Notes: a model not told the origin generated them from the sequence alone. A stretch of DNA of 8,260 bases from an uncultured Blautia sp. (GCA_905209435.1 CAJLTE010000117.1:1-8260), one strand, 5' to 3'; shown: positions 1-6,895, counted from the stretch's first letter. Numbers and translations are program-made.

Positions 1-944
1 GGGTTGGTTCCCATTCCATCACCATAGTGGAATTTCTGTGGCATACCAAATACAAGTACATCATATTTCTTTTCTGCCCAATGTACGTAAGTTCTCTTAT
101 CAGCAAGTTTCCAGCTGATCGGCATCATTTCTTTTGCATAGCCGGAATAAATAGCAATCTGTCTGGACTGTGTATCCAGTACTGCATCACAGCAGAAGAA
201 TGGATGTCCCATTTTCTCTTCCATATGCATACTGATCTCATCAAATTTGTTACGCATCAGACTTCCACCATTAACCGGTGTAAAGTCATCTCTGTGCATA
301 ACAGACGGTACGTGATGACTTGCAATACATCTCCAGTTAGTAATACCTGTTGCACTGTGTTTGTATCCACCTGAATATCCACCATAAGGATTTCCCTGAA
401 CATGACCAATAAGAATTGGAATGTCACATTCAAATACATATTTATTCATATATACTGGATCACCTCTGTGAGTGGTTCCAAGATATACCATATGCTCCTG
501 ATCTTCGCTGTCATGGCTGATAATCTGTCCTGTATGCCAGAATTCATTGAATAATTCTTCTCCAAAAATAGCCTTCGCATCAGATTCCGTGCTTCTTGGA
601 TGAAGTCCGTTAGAAATAATGAAGAGAATATCTTTCTTCTCAATTCCGGCAGCATATAATTCTTTCAAAATATATTTTATGCTTAATTTTCTGTGGCTGG
701 TAGCCTGCTCTCCACCTTTTACACGGTCCGGAACAACAATAGTAACTGTTTTTCCAGGTCCTGCAAGTTCTGTTAAGGTAGGCATTCCGATAGGATGAGC
801 CAGACTCTCCAGATAAGCAGCCTCCAGCTGATCTTCCGGAATGTAAGCCGGATCCTTTACAGTTTCTCCCGGAATAAAAATATCAGTATTGTCCGGCAGT
901 TCAGCCGTCATGGTTCCCTGTCCATACTCAAAATCAAGTTTCAT
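1..944 (-). CDS. LarA-like nickel-pincer 2-hydroxyacid racemase/epimerase (DUF2088), 3' end cut by window
   Basis: This is the N-terminal 314 residues of a LarA-superfamily protein. The frame stays open from ATG 944 to the window edge, and GGGAG lies 8-9 nt before the ATG. LarA enzymes use a nickel-pincer nucleotide bound to a lysine to racemise or epimerise 2-hydroxy acids by hydride transfer. Visible motifs are GLHPRST (His115, matching catalytic His108 of Lactobacillus LarA), GGYSGGYK (Lys195, matching cofactor lysine Lys184) and His211, 16 residues later, matching nickel ligand His200. The position of the second catalytic histidine (His174) is Asn185, and the DHTRPVPS segment is replaced by DRVKGGE, so the substrate is probably not plain lactate. 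It is the last gene seen in the operon, 31 nt after the TPI-like gene. The larC-like gene upstream supports a true nickel-pincer enzyme. The family is secure; the substrate is unknown, with a sugar acid or modified hydroxyacid as my guess. Alignments were made by eye from memory. Confidence 0.88.
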   Translation of the reverse strand, partial: MKLDFEYGQGTMTAELPDNTDIFIPGETVKDPAYIPEDQLEAAYLESLAHPIGMPTLTELAGPGKTVTIVVPDRVKGGEQATSHRKLSIKYILKELYAAGIEKKDILFIISNGLHPRSTESDAKAIFGEELFNEFWHTGQIISHDSEDQEHMVYLGTTHRGDPVYMNKYVFECDIPILIGHVQGNPYGGYSGGYKHSATGITNWRCIASHHVPSVMHRDDFTPVNGGSLMRNKFDEISMHMEEKMGHPFFCCDAVLDTQSRQIAIYSGYAKEMMPISWKLADKRTYVHWAEKKYDVLVFGMPQKFHYGDGMGTN

Positions 945-975
945 AGTAAATCTCCCTTCATTATACGTACTTATT

Positions 976-1824
976 TTATTTATTATTTACTTTACCCATA
1001 TAAAGACGGATAATTTCAAGGTATTCTTCCGGATAATATCCGATTTCACCCTGGAATCTTGTCAGTGCAATCAGTCCACCATCAATCTCGTCAATAGAAG
1101 CAAGCATTTCTGCATTATCCTGTTTCAGACCACCACCATACACTATGTCCATGCCATCTGTCTTTTCTTTTACAAATTTCGCAATCTTTGTAATATATTC
1201 TTTTCCCGCCGGCGTTTTTCCCGGTCCAATAGACCATATAGGTTCATATGCAATAACAACTTTTGAAGTATCTACATCTTTAAGTCCGATTTCCAGCTGT
1301 TTTCCAAGAACTTCCTGCCACTGTTCCTGTTCCTCACTCTTCTCACCGATACAATAAAGAACTTTCATTCCTCTTGCAATAGCACATTTGATTTCCTGAT
1401 TCAGAAGACGGTTTACAGCATCTGTATCTGTAACACCTGCCTCTGCAAGAATTCCTGCTTTATCATTTCTTTCCTCGCAATGCCCAATAATAGTAGTCTC
1501 ACATCCTGCTGCAACCATAGCTGAAGCAGGTCTGTTTGTAGTAAATGCCCCAAAGTTTCCGCCAACTGCAGTATCTGCTCTGAATACACTCTGACATCCG
1601 ATCTGAACAGGACTTCCTTCTGTTTTTGCTGCCGCAGCATTCAAAAGATGCACCTCCGGAAAATACATACCAAATTCTACTTCCGAAGGATCATATGTTT
1701 TTAATTCTTCCTGCGTATTTTTTACAATACAGGATGCCCAGTCAGCAACTGAAGCTAAACGATTTACACCTCCGAATTTCACCGGAACATCAAATCTTTT
1801 TAAATTCAGATAAATATGTTTCAT
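976..1824 (-). CDS. Triose-phosphate isomerase-like protein with altered phosphate site
   Basis: A 282-residue TIM-barrel protein of the triose-phosphate isomerase family, somewhat longer than the usual 250. The aldose-ketose isomerisation residues are present: Asn7 and Lys9 (NLK), His115 and Glu117 in IGHCEERN, and Glu194 in AYEPIW, followed by loop 6 (SIGPGKTP). The phosphate contacts differ. The loop-7 YGGS serine is Gly232 (YGGG), and the loop-8 Gly-Gly pair (LVGG) is Ala253-Leu254 (LIALTRF). I infer an isomerase for a three- or four-carbon compound that lacks the normal phosphate, acting after the aldolase encoded two genes upstream. It is therefore probably not the housekeeping TPI, and is best not named tpiA. 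The start at 1824 has AAAGG about 10 nt upstream. The gene follows the permease after an 86-nt gap, the largest inside the operon, and precedes larA by 31 nt. Confidence 0.85.
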   Translation of the reverse strand: MKHIYLNLKRFDVPVKFGGVNRLASVADWASCIVKNTQEELKTYDPSEVEFGMYFPEVHLLNAAAAKTEGSPVQIGCQSVFRADTAVGGNFGAFTTNRPASAMVAAGCETTIIGHCEERNDKAGILAEAGVTDTDAVNRLLNQEIKCAIARGMKVLYCIGEKSEEQEQWQEVLGKQLEIGLKDVDTSKVVIAYEPIWSIGPGKTPAGKEYITKIAKFVKEKTDGMDIVYGGGLKQDNAEMLASIDEIDGGLIALTRFQGEIGYYPEEYLEIIRLYMGKVNNK

Positions 1825-1855
1825 AAGATTCTTACCTTTCTCTTTAACAATATTT

Positions 1856-1891
1856 ACAGACAGCTATTTGTCATATATTTTCACTGTCTGT
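1856..1891 (-). repeat. Intercistronic inverted repeat, 8-bp stem, 20-nt loop
   Basis: ACAGACAG (1856-1863) pairs with CTGTCTGT (1884-1891) across a 20-nt AT-rich loop, in the only sizeable gap inside the operon (1825-1910). No T-tract follows it on the minus strand, so it does not look like a full terminator. It might tune or process the transcript between the permease and TPI-like genes. No function is shown by the sequence. Confidence 0.4.
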
Positions 1892-1910
1892 CCATAACCT
1901 TCATAAAAAC

Positions 1911-2624
1911 TTACGATAAAAGGAGATAGCTTCCAGCACATATCATAAAAATATATACTACTTTTTTTATTCCGGCCATAGTAAGTCGTCGAAACAAAAA
2001 CATCCCGCCTGCTGTTCCAACTGCTGTTCCTGCCAGTGCTGCTCCAACTAAAGGCAGCATAGATCCAGATACATGTCCCTGAAATACATGTATCAGAAAA
2101 ATACTGATCGTATTAATTGTAAAAAACATCTGCAATGTAGCATTATATTTTTCCTTATCATCTGTTACAGAAAGAAAATATGCAACCATAGGTGGGCCTC
2201 CGATATTAAAAAACCCTCCGCAGAAACCACTGATCGCACCGGCAGCCAGTCCGGAAACAATCCCTCCCTTCAGATGAACTTTACTGCTGAAGAAAATAAA
2301 GTACACAGCCAGAATCAGAAGCACTGTTCCCATAATCTTTGACAAAACTTCTTCATCCAGAGACATCAGCGTGTTCACTCCCAGGAAGCTCGTTACTGTA
2401 GCCATGATCACAGGCGGCAGAAGAAGTTTCCAGTCAATAAACTTCCACAGCCTTACTGCAATGTAAATTACCATGAAAAAAGCCGCAATAGATTCCAAGA
2501 TAGAAGCCGTATAAAAAGGCATGAACATAGGCCAGACAGCCATGCAGATGATCGCATAGCCAAATCCGCTGCTGCTTTGTATGAAGCTTCCTGCAAAAGC
2601 CACCAATGCAGTCAATATATACAT
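1911..2624 (-). CDS. TauE/SafE-family anion permease
   Basis: A 237-residue, strongly hydrophobic membrane protein of the TauE/SafE family with about seven or eight predicted membrane spans. It shows both internal repeat motifs: SSSGFGYA (17-24), followed by a Trp-Pro at 31-32, and SGFCGGFFNIGGPP (132-145). The family exports small anions, notably sulfite, sulfoacetate and, in sulfosugar-degrading gene clusters, C3 sulfonates. Here it sits inside a sugar-degradation operon, so it probably exports an acidic end product or imports an acidic substrate; direction and ligand cannot be read from the sequence. The start at 2624 has AAAGGG 7 nt upstream, overlapping the end of the aldolase gene region (gap 17 nt), which suggests translational coupling. 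The length is typical of short family members. Confidence 0.88.
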   Translation of the reverse strand: MYILTALVAFAGSFIQSSSGFGYAIICMAVWPMFMPFYTASILESIAAFFMVIYIAVRLWKFIDWKLLLPPVIMATVTSFLGVNTLMSLDEEVLSKIMGTVLLILAVYFIFFSSKVHLKGGIVSGLAAGAISGFCGGFFNIGGPPMVAYFLSVTDDKEKYNATLQMFFTINTISIFLIHVFQGHVSGSMLPLVGAALAGTAVGTAGGMFLFRRLTMAGIKKVVYIFMICAGSYLLLS

Positions 2625-2641
2625 CTATCTGCCCTTTCTGA

Positions 2642-3796
2642 TCAAAGGCCCTTTCGATAGCGTTCTGCCATCTCATCCAGGCTTGCCATCTCTACCAGAG
2701 GAGCTTTTCCATAAGAACCGAATTCTACGATCAGAGTACCAATGGCCTCTTTTACACCCTTTTCAACAACAGCCATAAGAGCTGCAACATCTTCATCCGG
2801 AATAATGCCGTACATAACAGTGTCCATGATAGGTGTCAGGAATGCACGAGGATCAAACTGCTCTTTCTTTGCCTCCAGGAGACGGTATACTTCACCAATA
2901 GACTGACTTTCTCTCTTTTCAGGATGATTTGCAAAGAATTCTTTCATATTTCTTGTAACAGCAAGACGGATATCTGTATCTACATTGATTTTGCCAATGC
3001 CACATGGAATAGCAGCTTTCAGCTCATCAATAGAAATTCCGTAAGCGTTCTGGATATTTCCACCCAGTGCATTGATTTCGTCTACAATGTATCTTGGCAC
3101 GGTTGAAGAACCATGAGATACCAGCACTCCGAAAATGCCTTCATGCATCATACATTCTTTGATAGCAATTGCAATCTCTTTTCTTAATTTTACATTTTTT
3201 CCTTTTGAAGCACCATGCATGGTTCCATAAGAGATAGCCAGTGCATCAACACCTGTTTTCTTAAAGAATTCAATAGCTTTTAAAGGATTTGTATAAGTAG
3301 AAGTAGCTGAGAATACATGATCCTCTACACCGGCAAGAACGCCAAGTTCACCCTCTACAGAAACGCCTCTTTCATGCGCATATTTAACAACTTCGCGAGT
3401 CAGTTCCACGTTTTCGTCAAACGGAAGGCTGGATCCGTCAATCATAACAGATGTATATCCACCCGCAATAGCAGCCTTACAAGAATCAAAATTCTTGCCA
3501 TGATCCAAATGAAGAACAACCGGGATCGGAGAATTTTCCGCATATTTCTTTACAGCATCTGCAATATTTTTAGCGCCAATTTTTTTATCTTCCAGAGTTG
3601 CATTCTGAAAATCTGTTCTTCCGCCCATAAATCCATTTGCAAGGTCTGCACCCTGAAGAATTGCTGCTGAACGGAACATTTCATGAACTTCAATTGCTGC
3701 CTTTGCCTGGGCTACTGCGTTTACATTAAAAGCGCCCTGAGCAAAGTGATATTTATCTACAGTTTCCAGTAATGGTCTTAATGGTATTAACGGCAT
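2642..3796 (-). CDS. Class II (zinc) ketose-bisphosphate-type aldolase, enlarged variant
   Basis: A 384-residue class II aldolase, against about 285-310 for common members. Zinc and catalytic motifs are present: HLDHG (96-100, Asp98 and His99), VEGELGVLAGVED (147-159), YGTMHGASK (His194) and VSHGSSTVP (His228). The DHAP-phosphate-binding elements look intact: HGSS, and GKINVDTDIR at 268-277. The family signature QxSxGA near the N-terminus reads LQGADLANG (47-55), so the usual serine, linked to the far phosphate of the substrate, is Ala50. Extra length comes from an insertion at about 51-80, a helical insertion at about 322-346, and a tail after FGSYGKA (359-365). I infer reversible cleavage of a ketose 1-phosphate to DHAP plus an aldehyde with a non-phosphate end. 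AAGGAG lies 8 nt before ATG 3796. The gene is 24 nt after nagA-like and 17 nt before the permease. Class is secure; substrate is unknown. Confidence 0.88.
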   Translation of the reverse strand: MPLIPLRPLLETVDKYHFAQGAFNVNAVAQAKAAIEVHEMFRSAAILQGADLANGFMGGRTDFQNATLEDKKIGAKNIADAVKKYAENSPIPVVLHLDHGKNFDSCKAAIAGGYTSVMIDGSSLPFDENVELTREVVKYAHERGVSVEGELGVLAGVEDHVFSATSTYTNPLKAIEFFKKTGVDALAISYGTMHGASKGKNVKLRKEIAIAIKECMMHEGIFGVLVSHGSSTVPRYIVDEINALGGNIQNAYGISIDELKAAIPCGIGKINVDTDIRLAVTRNMKEFFANHPEKRESQSIGEVYRLLEAKKEQFDPRAFLTPIMDTVMYGIIPDEDVAALMAVVEKGVKEAIGTLIVEFGSYGKAPLVEMASLDEMAERYRKGL

Positions 3797-3820
3797 AATC
3801 TATTCTCCTTATAATTCTAT

Positions 3821-4969
3821 TTATAACTCTATTTTTCTACCCTTTACAAATGTATTGACTACAGAATACTCTTTATCCAGAATAACCACATCCCCGTCTT
3901 TTCCTGTATCAAGACTTCCAATCCTGTCATATACACCCAGCATTTTAGCCGGATTACTGGTAAGAAGCGGCAATATTTCTTCAAGAGATTTTCCTGTAAA
4001 TTTAATCAGATTTTTGAGGGCACATCCTGTTGTAAGTGTACTTCCTGCTCTGGTGCCTCCATATTTCAGTTTTGCATCTCCATCCTCTACAACAACCGGA
4101 TTAACCCCCAGCATGTATTCTCCATCCGGAAGTCCGGCTGCCATAATAGAATCTGTTATTGCAATTACTTTATCCAGACCCTTCATCTTCAGAAGGAAAC
4201 GAACTGTTCCCGGATGCAGATGTCGTCCATCGCAGATTGCCTCACAGTAAACGTCTGATTCCAGAACAGCTCCCATAATAGCCGGAAAATGCTGATGAAG
4301 AAGTTTCATGGCATTAAATGTATGAGTAGCTGCCACAGCACCTTCATTGATACATTTCCATGAAGTATCATAATCTGCACCTGAATGACCGATTGCCACT
4401 TTCATACCAAGCTCGATCATTCCTTTAATCGCTTCCGGAACTCCCTTTACTTCAGGTGAAACTGTAATATAACGAATGTTTCCGCCTGCTGCCTCCTGAT
4501 ATTCTTTCAGAAGATCCAGATTAGGGGAGATCAGTAAATGCTCTGGCATGGCACCCTTATATTCCGGTGCAAGAAACGGTCCCTCCAGATGAATTCCAAG
4601 AAGATCTGCACAGTTTTCATGTCCGTTCTTCTGTGCTTCCTGATGTTTCACAGCTTCCTTTATGGTCTTCAATGTCTGTTCTCTTGTATCTGTCAATATA
4701 GACGAAAGCCATGATGTAGTTCCCTGCGTTGCAAAAAAATGTCCGATCTTTTCAAATCCCTGCTGGTCTGCCGCATTAACATCTACCCCAGCTCCGCCAT
4801 GAGTATGTACATCTATAAAACCAGGTACTACGTAGTTTCCTTTTGCATCATAGACTTCATCCACATCTTCGCTTTCATCAGAAATAATTTTTCCCTCTTT
4901 CAGAACAAGATCTTCCTCTGAAAAAGTTCCATTTTTATATACTTTTCCATTTATGATTCGAACGTTCAT
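3821..4969 (-). CDS. NagA-like N-acetyl amino-sugar deacetylase (amidohydrolase) with altered phosphate site
   Basis: A 382-residue amidohydrolase of the N-acetylglucosamine-6-phosphate deacetylase family, of normal length. Visible motifs: PGFIDVHTHGGAG (His55, His57), GIHLEGPF (metal ligand Glu129), GHSGAD (His195), THTFNAM (His216), DGRHLHP (His250), catalytic Asp273 in ITDSIMAAG, and AGSTLTTG. The chemistry should therefore be removal of an N-acetyl group. The conserved HHREPG segment, whose arginine (Arg227 in E. coli) contacts the 6-phosphate, reads HQHFPA here, with His227 replacing Arg. The position of E. coli His143 is Met141, but this site varies in the family. I infer an acetamido sugar whose C6 group is not phosphate. 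It lies 36 nt after nagB-like and 24 nt before the aldolase, with AGAAGGAAG before ATG 4969. Calling it plain nagA would probably overstate the function. Confidence 0.87.
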   Translation of the reverse strand: MNVRIINGKVYKNGTFSEEDLVLKEGKIISDESEDVDEVYDAKGNYVVPGFIDVHTHGGAGVDVNAADQQGFEKIGHFFATQGTTSWLSSILTDTREQTLKTIKEAVKHQEAQKNGHENCADLLGIHLEGPFLAPEYKGAMPEHLLISPNLDLLKEYQEAAGGNIRYITVSPEVKGVPEAIKGMIELGMKVAIGHSGADYDTSWKCINEGAVAATHTFNAMKLLHQHFPAIMGAVLESDVYCEAICDGRHLHPGTVRFLLKMKGLDKVIAITDSIMAAGLPDGEYMLGVNPVVVEDGDAKLKYGGTRAGSTLTTGCALKNLIKFTGKSLEEILPLLTSNPAKMLGVYDRIGSLDTGKDGDVVILDKEYSVVNTFVKGRKIEL

Positions 4970-5005
4970 GTTCTTCCTTCTTTCTAATGTCTGTCACTAT
5001 CTTTC

Positions 5006-5827
5006 TCAGTCAAGTGTTGCAACAAACTCTGTAATCTTCAGATTGATATCCGGATGTGATGTAAGAAGAGATACAGGAAAATCAGAAGTTGCCTCTCCAT
5101 ATGCTGCTCTTCGTACTACCGCTCTGTGCCAGTTTCTAAAGCATCCCAGACGAATCTTTCTTGCATGAGAAATCTCATTGATTCCAATAGTAATACAATA
5201 ATGAGGCATATCTTCCAGCGCCCCGTTAAAATCACCAATCGCATTTGCTGTTCTCGTCTCTTTTGTAATTTCAAGAACACGGGTCTTCTGAGCAAGAAAT
5301 TCTTCATTTGTAAGAGATGGATCTGCCTCATTAAATGCTACATGTCCATTAATTCCGATTCCGCCAAAACAAATATCAACACCACCCAGTTTTTCAATCA
5401 GCTCAGGAACATATTCCGGATGATTTGGATCAGGAAATACTCTCTGATTTTCAGGCATTACCAGCTCCGGACGAACTTTATCGTAAACTGTACGTTGCAT
5501 AAATCCTCTGAAACTTAACGGGTGATCTTTAGAAACCCATTGTTTTTCGTCATCCAGATATTCATCCATGTTAATAAACCATACATTTTTCAGACTAATA
5601 TTCTGTTCATTGACCATGTCCACAAAATACGGATACTGTCCCACAGGACCTACAGGGCAGATAAATACTGTCTTTTCTCCCTTTTCGTTGTGTTTTTTGA
5701 TCTCATCTACCATCTCAACTGCCATGGAGTGAAATACTGCTGCATTATCCTCCATAACAATTACCGGAAGTTTCGGACCATTACCCACTAACTCTTCTTT
5801 TGTATAGCTATAATAACTATGTCCCAT
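5006..5827 (-). CDS. NagB-like amino-sugar deaminase/isomerase with altered phosphate site
   Basis: A 273-residue protein of the glucosamine-6-phosphate deaminase / 6-phosphogluconolactonase fold, similar in length to E. coli NagB (266). Catalytic motifs are present: NMDEY (Asp88) and GIGINGHVAFNE (Asn160, His162, Glu167). The substrate-phosphate site is rebuilt. The TGGTP loop (41-45 in E. coli) aligns with VGPVGQYP (59-66), Arg172 of TRVANSR aligns with Ile197 of TRTANAI, and Lys208 aligns with Arg235. I infer deamination-isomerisation of a 2-amino aldose to a ketose, with a non-phosphate C6 group, following the deacetylase encoded next. First gene of the main operon, with its own promoter (-10 at 5881-5886). 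GGAAG lies about 9 nt before ATG 5827. A lactonase-type function is a less likely alternative. Confidence 0.84.
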   Translation of the reverse strand: MGHSYYSYTKEELVGNGPKLPVIVMEDNAAVFHSMAVEMVDEIKKHNEKGEKTVFICPVGPVGQYPYFVDMVNEQNISLKNVWFINMDEYLDDEKQWVSKDHPLSFRGFMQRTVYDKVRPELVMPENQRVFPDPNHPEYVPELIEKLGGVDICFGGIGINGHVAFNEADPSLTNEEFLAQKTRVLEITKETRTANAIGDFNGALEDMPHYCITIGINEISHARKIRLGCFRNWHRAVVRRAAYGEATSDFPVSLLTSHPDINLKITEFVATLD

Positions 5828-5880
5828 ATCACTTTTCTTCCTTTCATTTATTCTTTTTCGCTGTATTTATCGTTGTATTT

Positions 5881-5909
5881 ATTATAGTAGATTTCTTTTT
5901 TTTATTCAA
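5881..5909 (-). promoter_or_regulatory. Sigma-A promoter of the nagB-like to larA-like operon
   Basis: On the minus strand, TTGAAT (5909-5904) and TATAAT (5886-5881) are separated by exactly 17 bp. The expected transcript start is near 5874, giving a leader of about 47 nt to ATG 5827. It lies in the 124-nt gap after larC, so the six downstream genes can be expressed independently of larC. Confidence 0.82.
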
Positions 5910-5919
5910 TAAATTCCAT

Positions 5920-5952
5920 GCAAATTTGCCTCAAAAGTACGCAAACGTTTTC
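5920..5952 (-). promoter_or_regulatory. Operator module upstream of the main operon promoter
   Basis: GCAAACGTTTTC (5941-5952) is a near-palindrome with a central CpG, typical of LacI-family operators. It is followed toward the promoter by a perfect palindrome, GCAAATTTGC (5920-5929), about two helical turns away. The first site ends 31 bp upstream of the -35 box and overlaps one base of the larC stop codon. It is probably bound by the LacI-type regulator encoded at 7093-8151. It also partly resembles a CcpA cre site, so CcpA is an alternative. The upstream location, centred about 72 bp before the start, would fit activation or looping better than simple blocking. Confidence 0.72.
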
Positions 5953-6812
5953 TATGAAATAATCATTGCTCTGAGGATTCCGGGGCAATCATACTGACGT
6001 TTTCCGGCCCCAATCCCTATTTTCTCAATTCCAAATTGTTCCGGAAGCTTATCTTTCGTTTTTATTGCTGCTACAATAGCAGCTCCTGTCGGTGTTACAA
6101 GTTCTCCCTCAACATCTGTCATTTTCAGGCACAAATGATTTTTACTTATTACGTTCGCAACTGCCGGAACGGGGATTGGCAAAATTCCATGCTGACAGCG
6201 GACAGTTCCACGTCCTTCATAAAGTACAGGAACAATTACATCTGTAACTGCCAGATTATCCAGACAAACTGCCACAGATACAATATCTACAATAGAATCA
6301 ACCGCTCCAACTTCATGAAAATGGATCTGATCTACAGGCAGATTATGCGCCTTGCTCTCTGCTTCCGCAAGAATTTCAAATATTTTTAAAGCAATCTTTT
6401 TTGCATTATCAGTCATCACACTATGTTCTATAATGTCTGTGATTTCCTGCAGTCTCCGATGTTCATGATGATGACTATGCGCAGATTCCGTTTCATGCAG
6501 ATGCGCATGGTCTGCGGTATGTTCATGTGTATGAATACTTAAATCCTCAGTCACATGATCATGATGATGTCCATGCAGATACTCCATATCATGGTCATGA
6601 TTTTCATGTTTTTTATCCAATATGACATCAAAATCGCAAGCATCAATACCGGATTTTACTACTCTACTTATTTTTATCTGAACCCCTGATACCGGAAGGC
6701 TTTCCAGTACTCTGTTCAGGACTGTTTTGTCTGCACCCAGATCAAGCAGTGACGCTACAGTCATATCCCCGCTGATACCGGAATAACACTCCAAATATAA
6801 TGTTTTTCCCAT
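5952..6812 (-). CDS. larC: LarC-like nickel-pincer cofactor nickel-insertion protein, N-terminal (LarC1) part only
   Basis: A 286-residue protein matching the N-terminal half of LarC, which inserts nickel into the pincer nucleotide used by LarA. Recognisable segments are LECYSGISGDMTVASLLDLGA (5-27 region), HFHEVGAVDSIVDIV (164-178), CQHGILPIPVPA (206-217), VEGELVTPTGAA (234-245) and GIGAGKRQY near the end. Residues 69-118 contain 19 histidines, a likely metal-holding loop. The frame stops at GILRAMIIS, where full-length LarC continues for about 130-150 residues (LarC2, the CTP-binding half). Only 124 nt separate this stop from the next gene, and no LarC2-like continuation is seen in other frames. 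GGAGGAG 9 nt before ATG 6812 sets the start; an in-frame TTG at 6830 overlaps that site and is rejected. It probably serves the larA-like protein at the end of the operon. Confidence 0.87.
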   Translation of the reverse strand: MGKTLYLECYSGISGDMTVASLLDLGADKTVLNRVLESLPVSGVQIKISRVVKSGIDACDFDVILDKKHENHDHDMEYLHGHHHDHVTEDLSIHTHEHTADHAHLHETESAHSHHHEHRRLQEITDIIEHSVMTDNAKKIALKIFEILAEAESKAHNLPVDQIHFHEVGAVDSIVDIVSVAVCLDNLAVTDVIVPVLYEGRGTVRCQHGILPIPVPAVANVISKNHLCLKMTDVEGELVTPTGAAIVAAIKTKDKLPEQFGIEKIGIGAGKRQYDCPGILRAMIIS

Positions 6813-6860
6813 AGTTTTATGCTCCTCCAATTAGTGTTACAGTTTTTGGTCTTAATAAAA

Positions 6861-6889
6861 ATTATATTAGTTTTCATTTTTTTTATCAA
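6861..6889 (-). promoter_or_regulatory. Sigma-A promoter of larC-like gene
   Basis: On the minus strand, TTGATA (6889-6884) and TATAAT (6866-6861) have a 17-bp spacer. The expected start is near 6854, giving a leader of about 42 nt before ATG 6812. The geometry is the same as in the promoter of the downstream operon. Confidence 0.82.
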
Positions 6890-6895
6890 CAAATC

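Noticed and set aside
27..374. Open frames on the plus strand opposite the minus-strand genes (for example 27-374, 889-1266, 3317-3670, 6036-6389)
   Set aside because: They lie antisense to well-supported genes, have low-complexity Cys/Ile/Phe/Asn-rich products without recognisable motifs, and lack convincing ribosome binding sites.
5342..5350. Asn160 in the NagB-like protein, where E. coli NagB has Asp141, as a sign of lost activity
   Set aside because: Many Firmicute NagB proteins, as I recall them, have GxNGH at this site, so it is ordinary variation.
5827..5952. Frameshifted LarC2 continuation after the larC stop
   Set aside because: The gap is only 124 nt, holds an operator and a good promoter, and the alternative frames end quickly without LarC2 motifs.
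6813..6830. TTG start for the larC-like gene, adding six residues
   Set aside because: The extension codes through the GGAGGAG ribosome binding site, which fits ATG 6812; LarC proteins begin close to the LYLECYSG segment.
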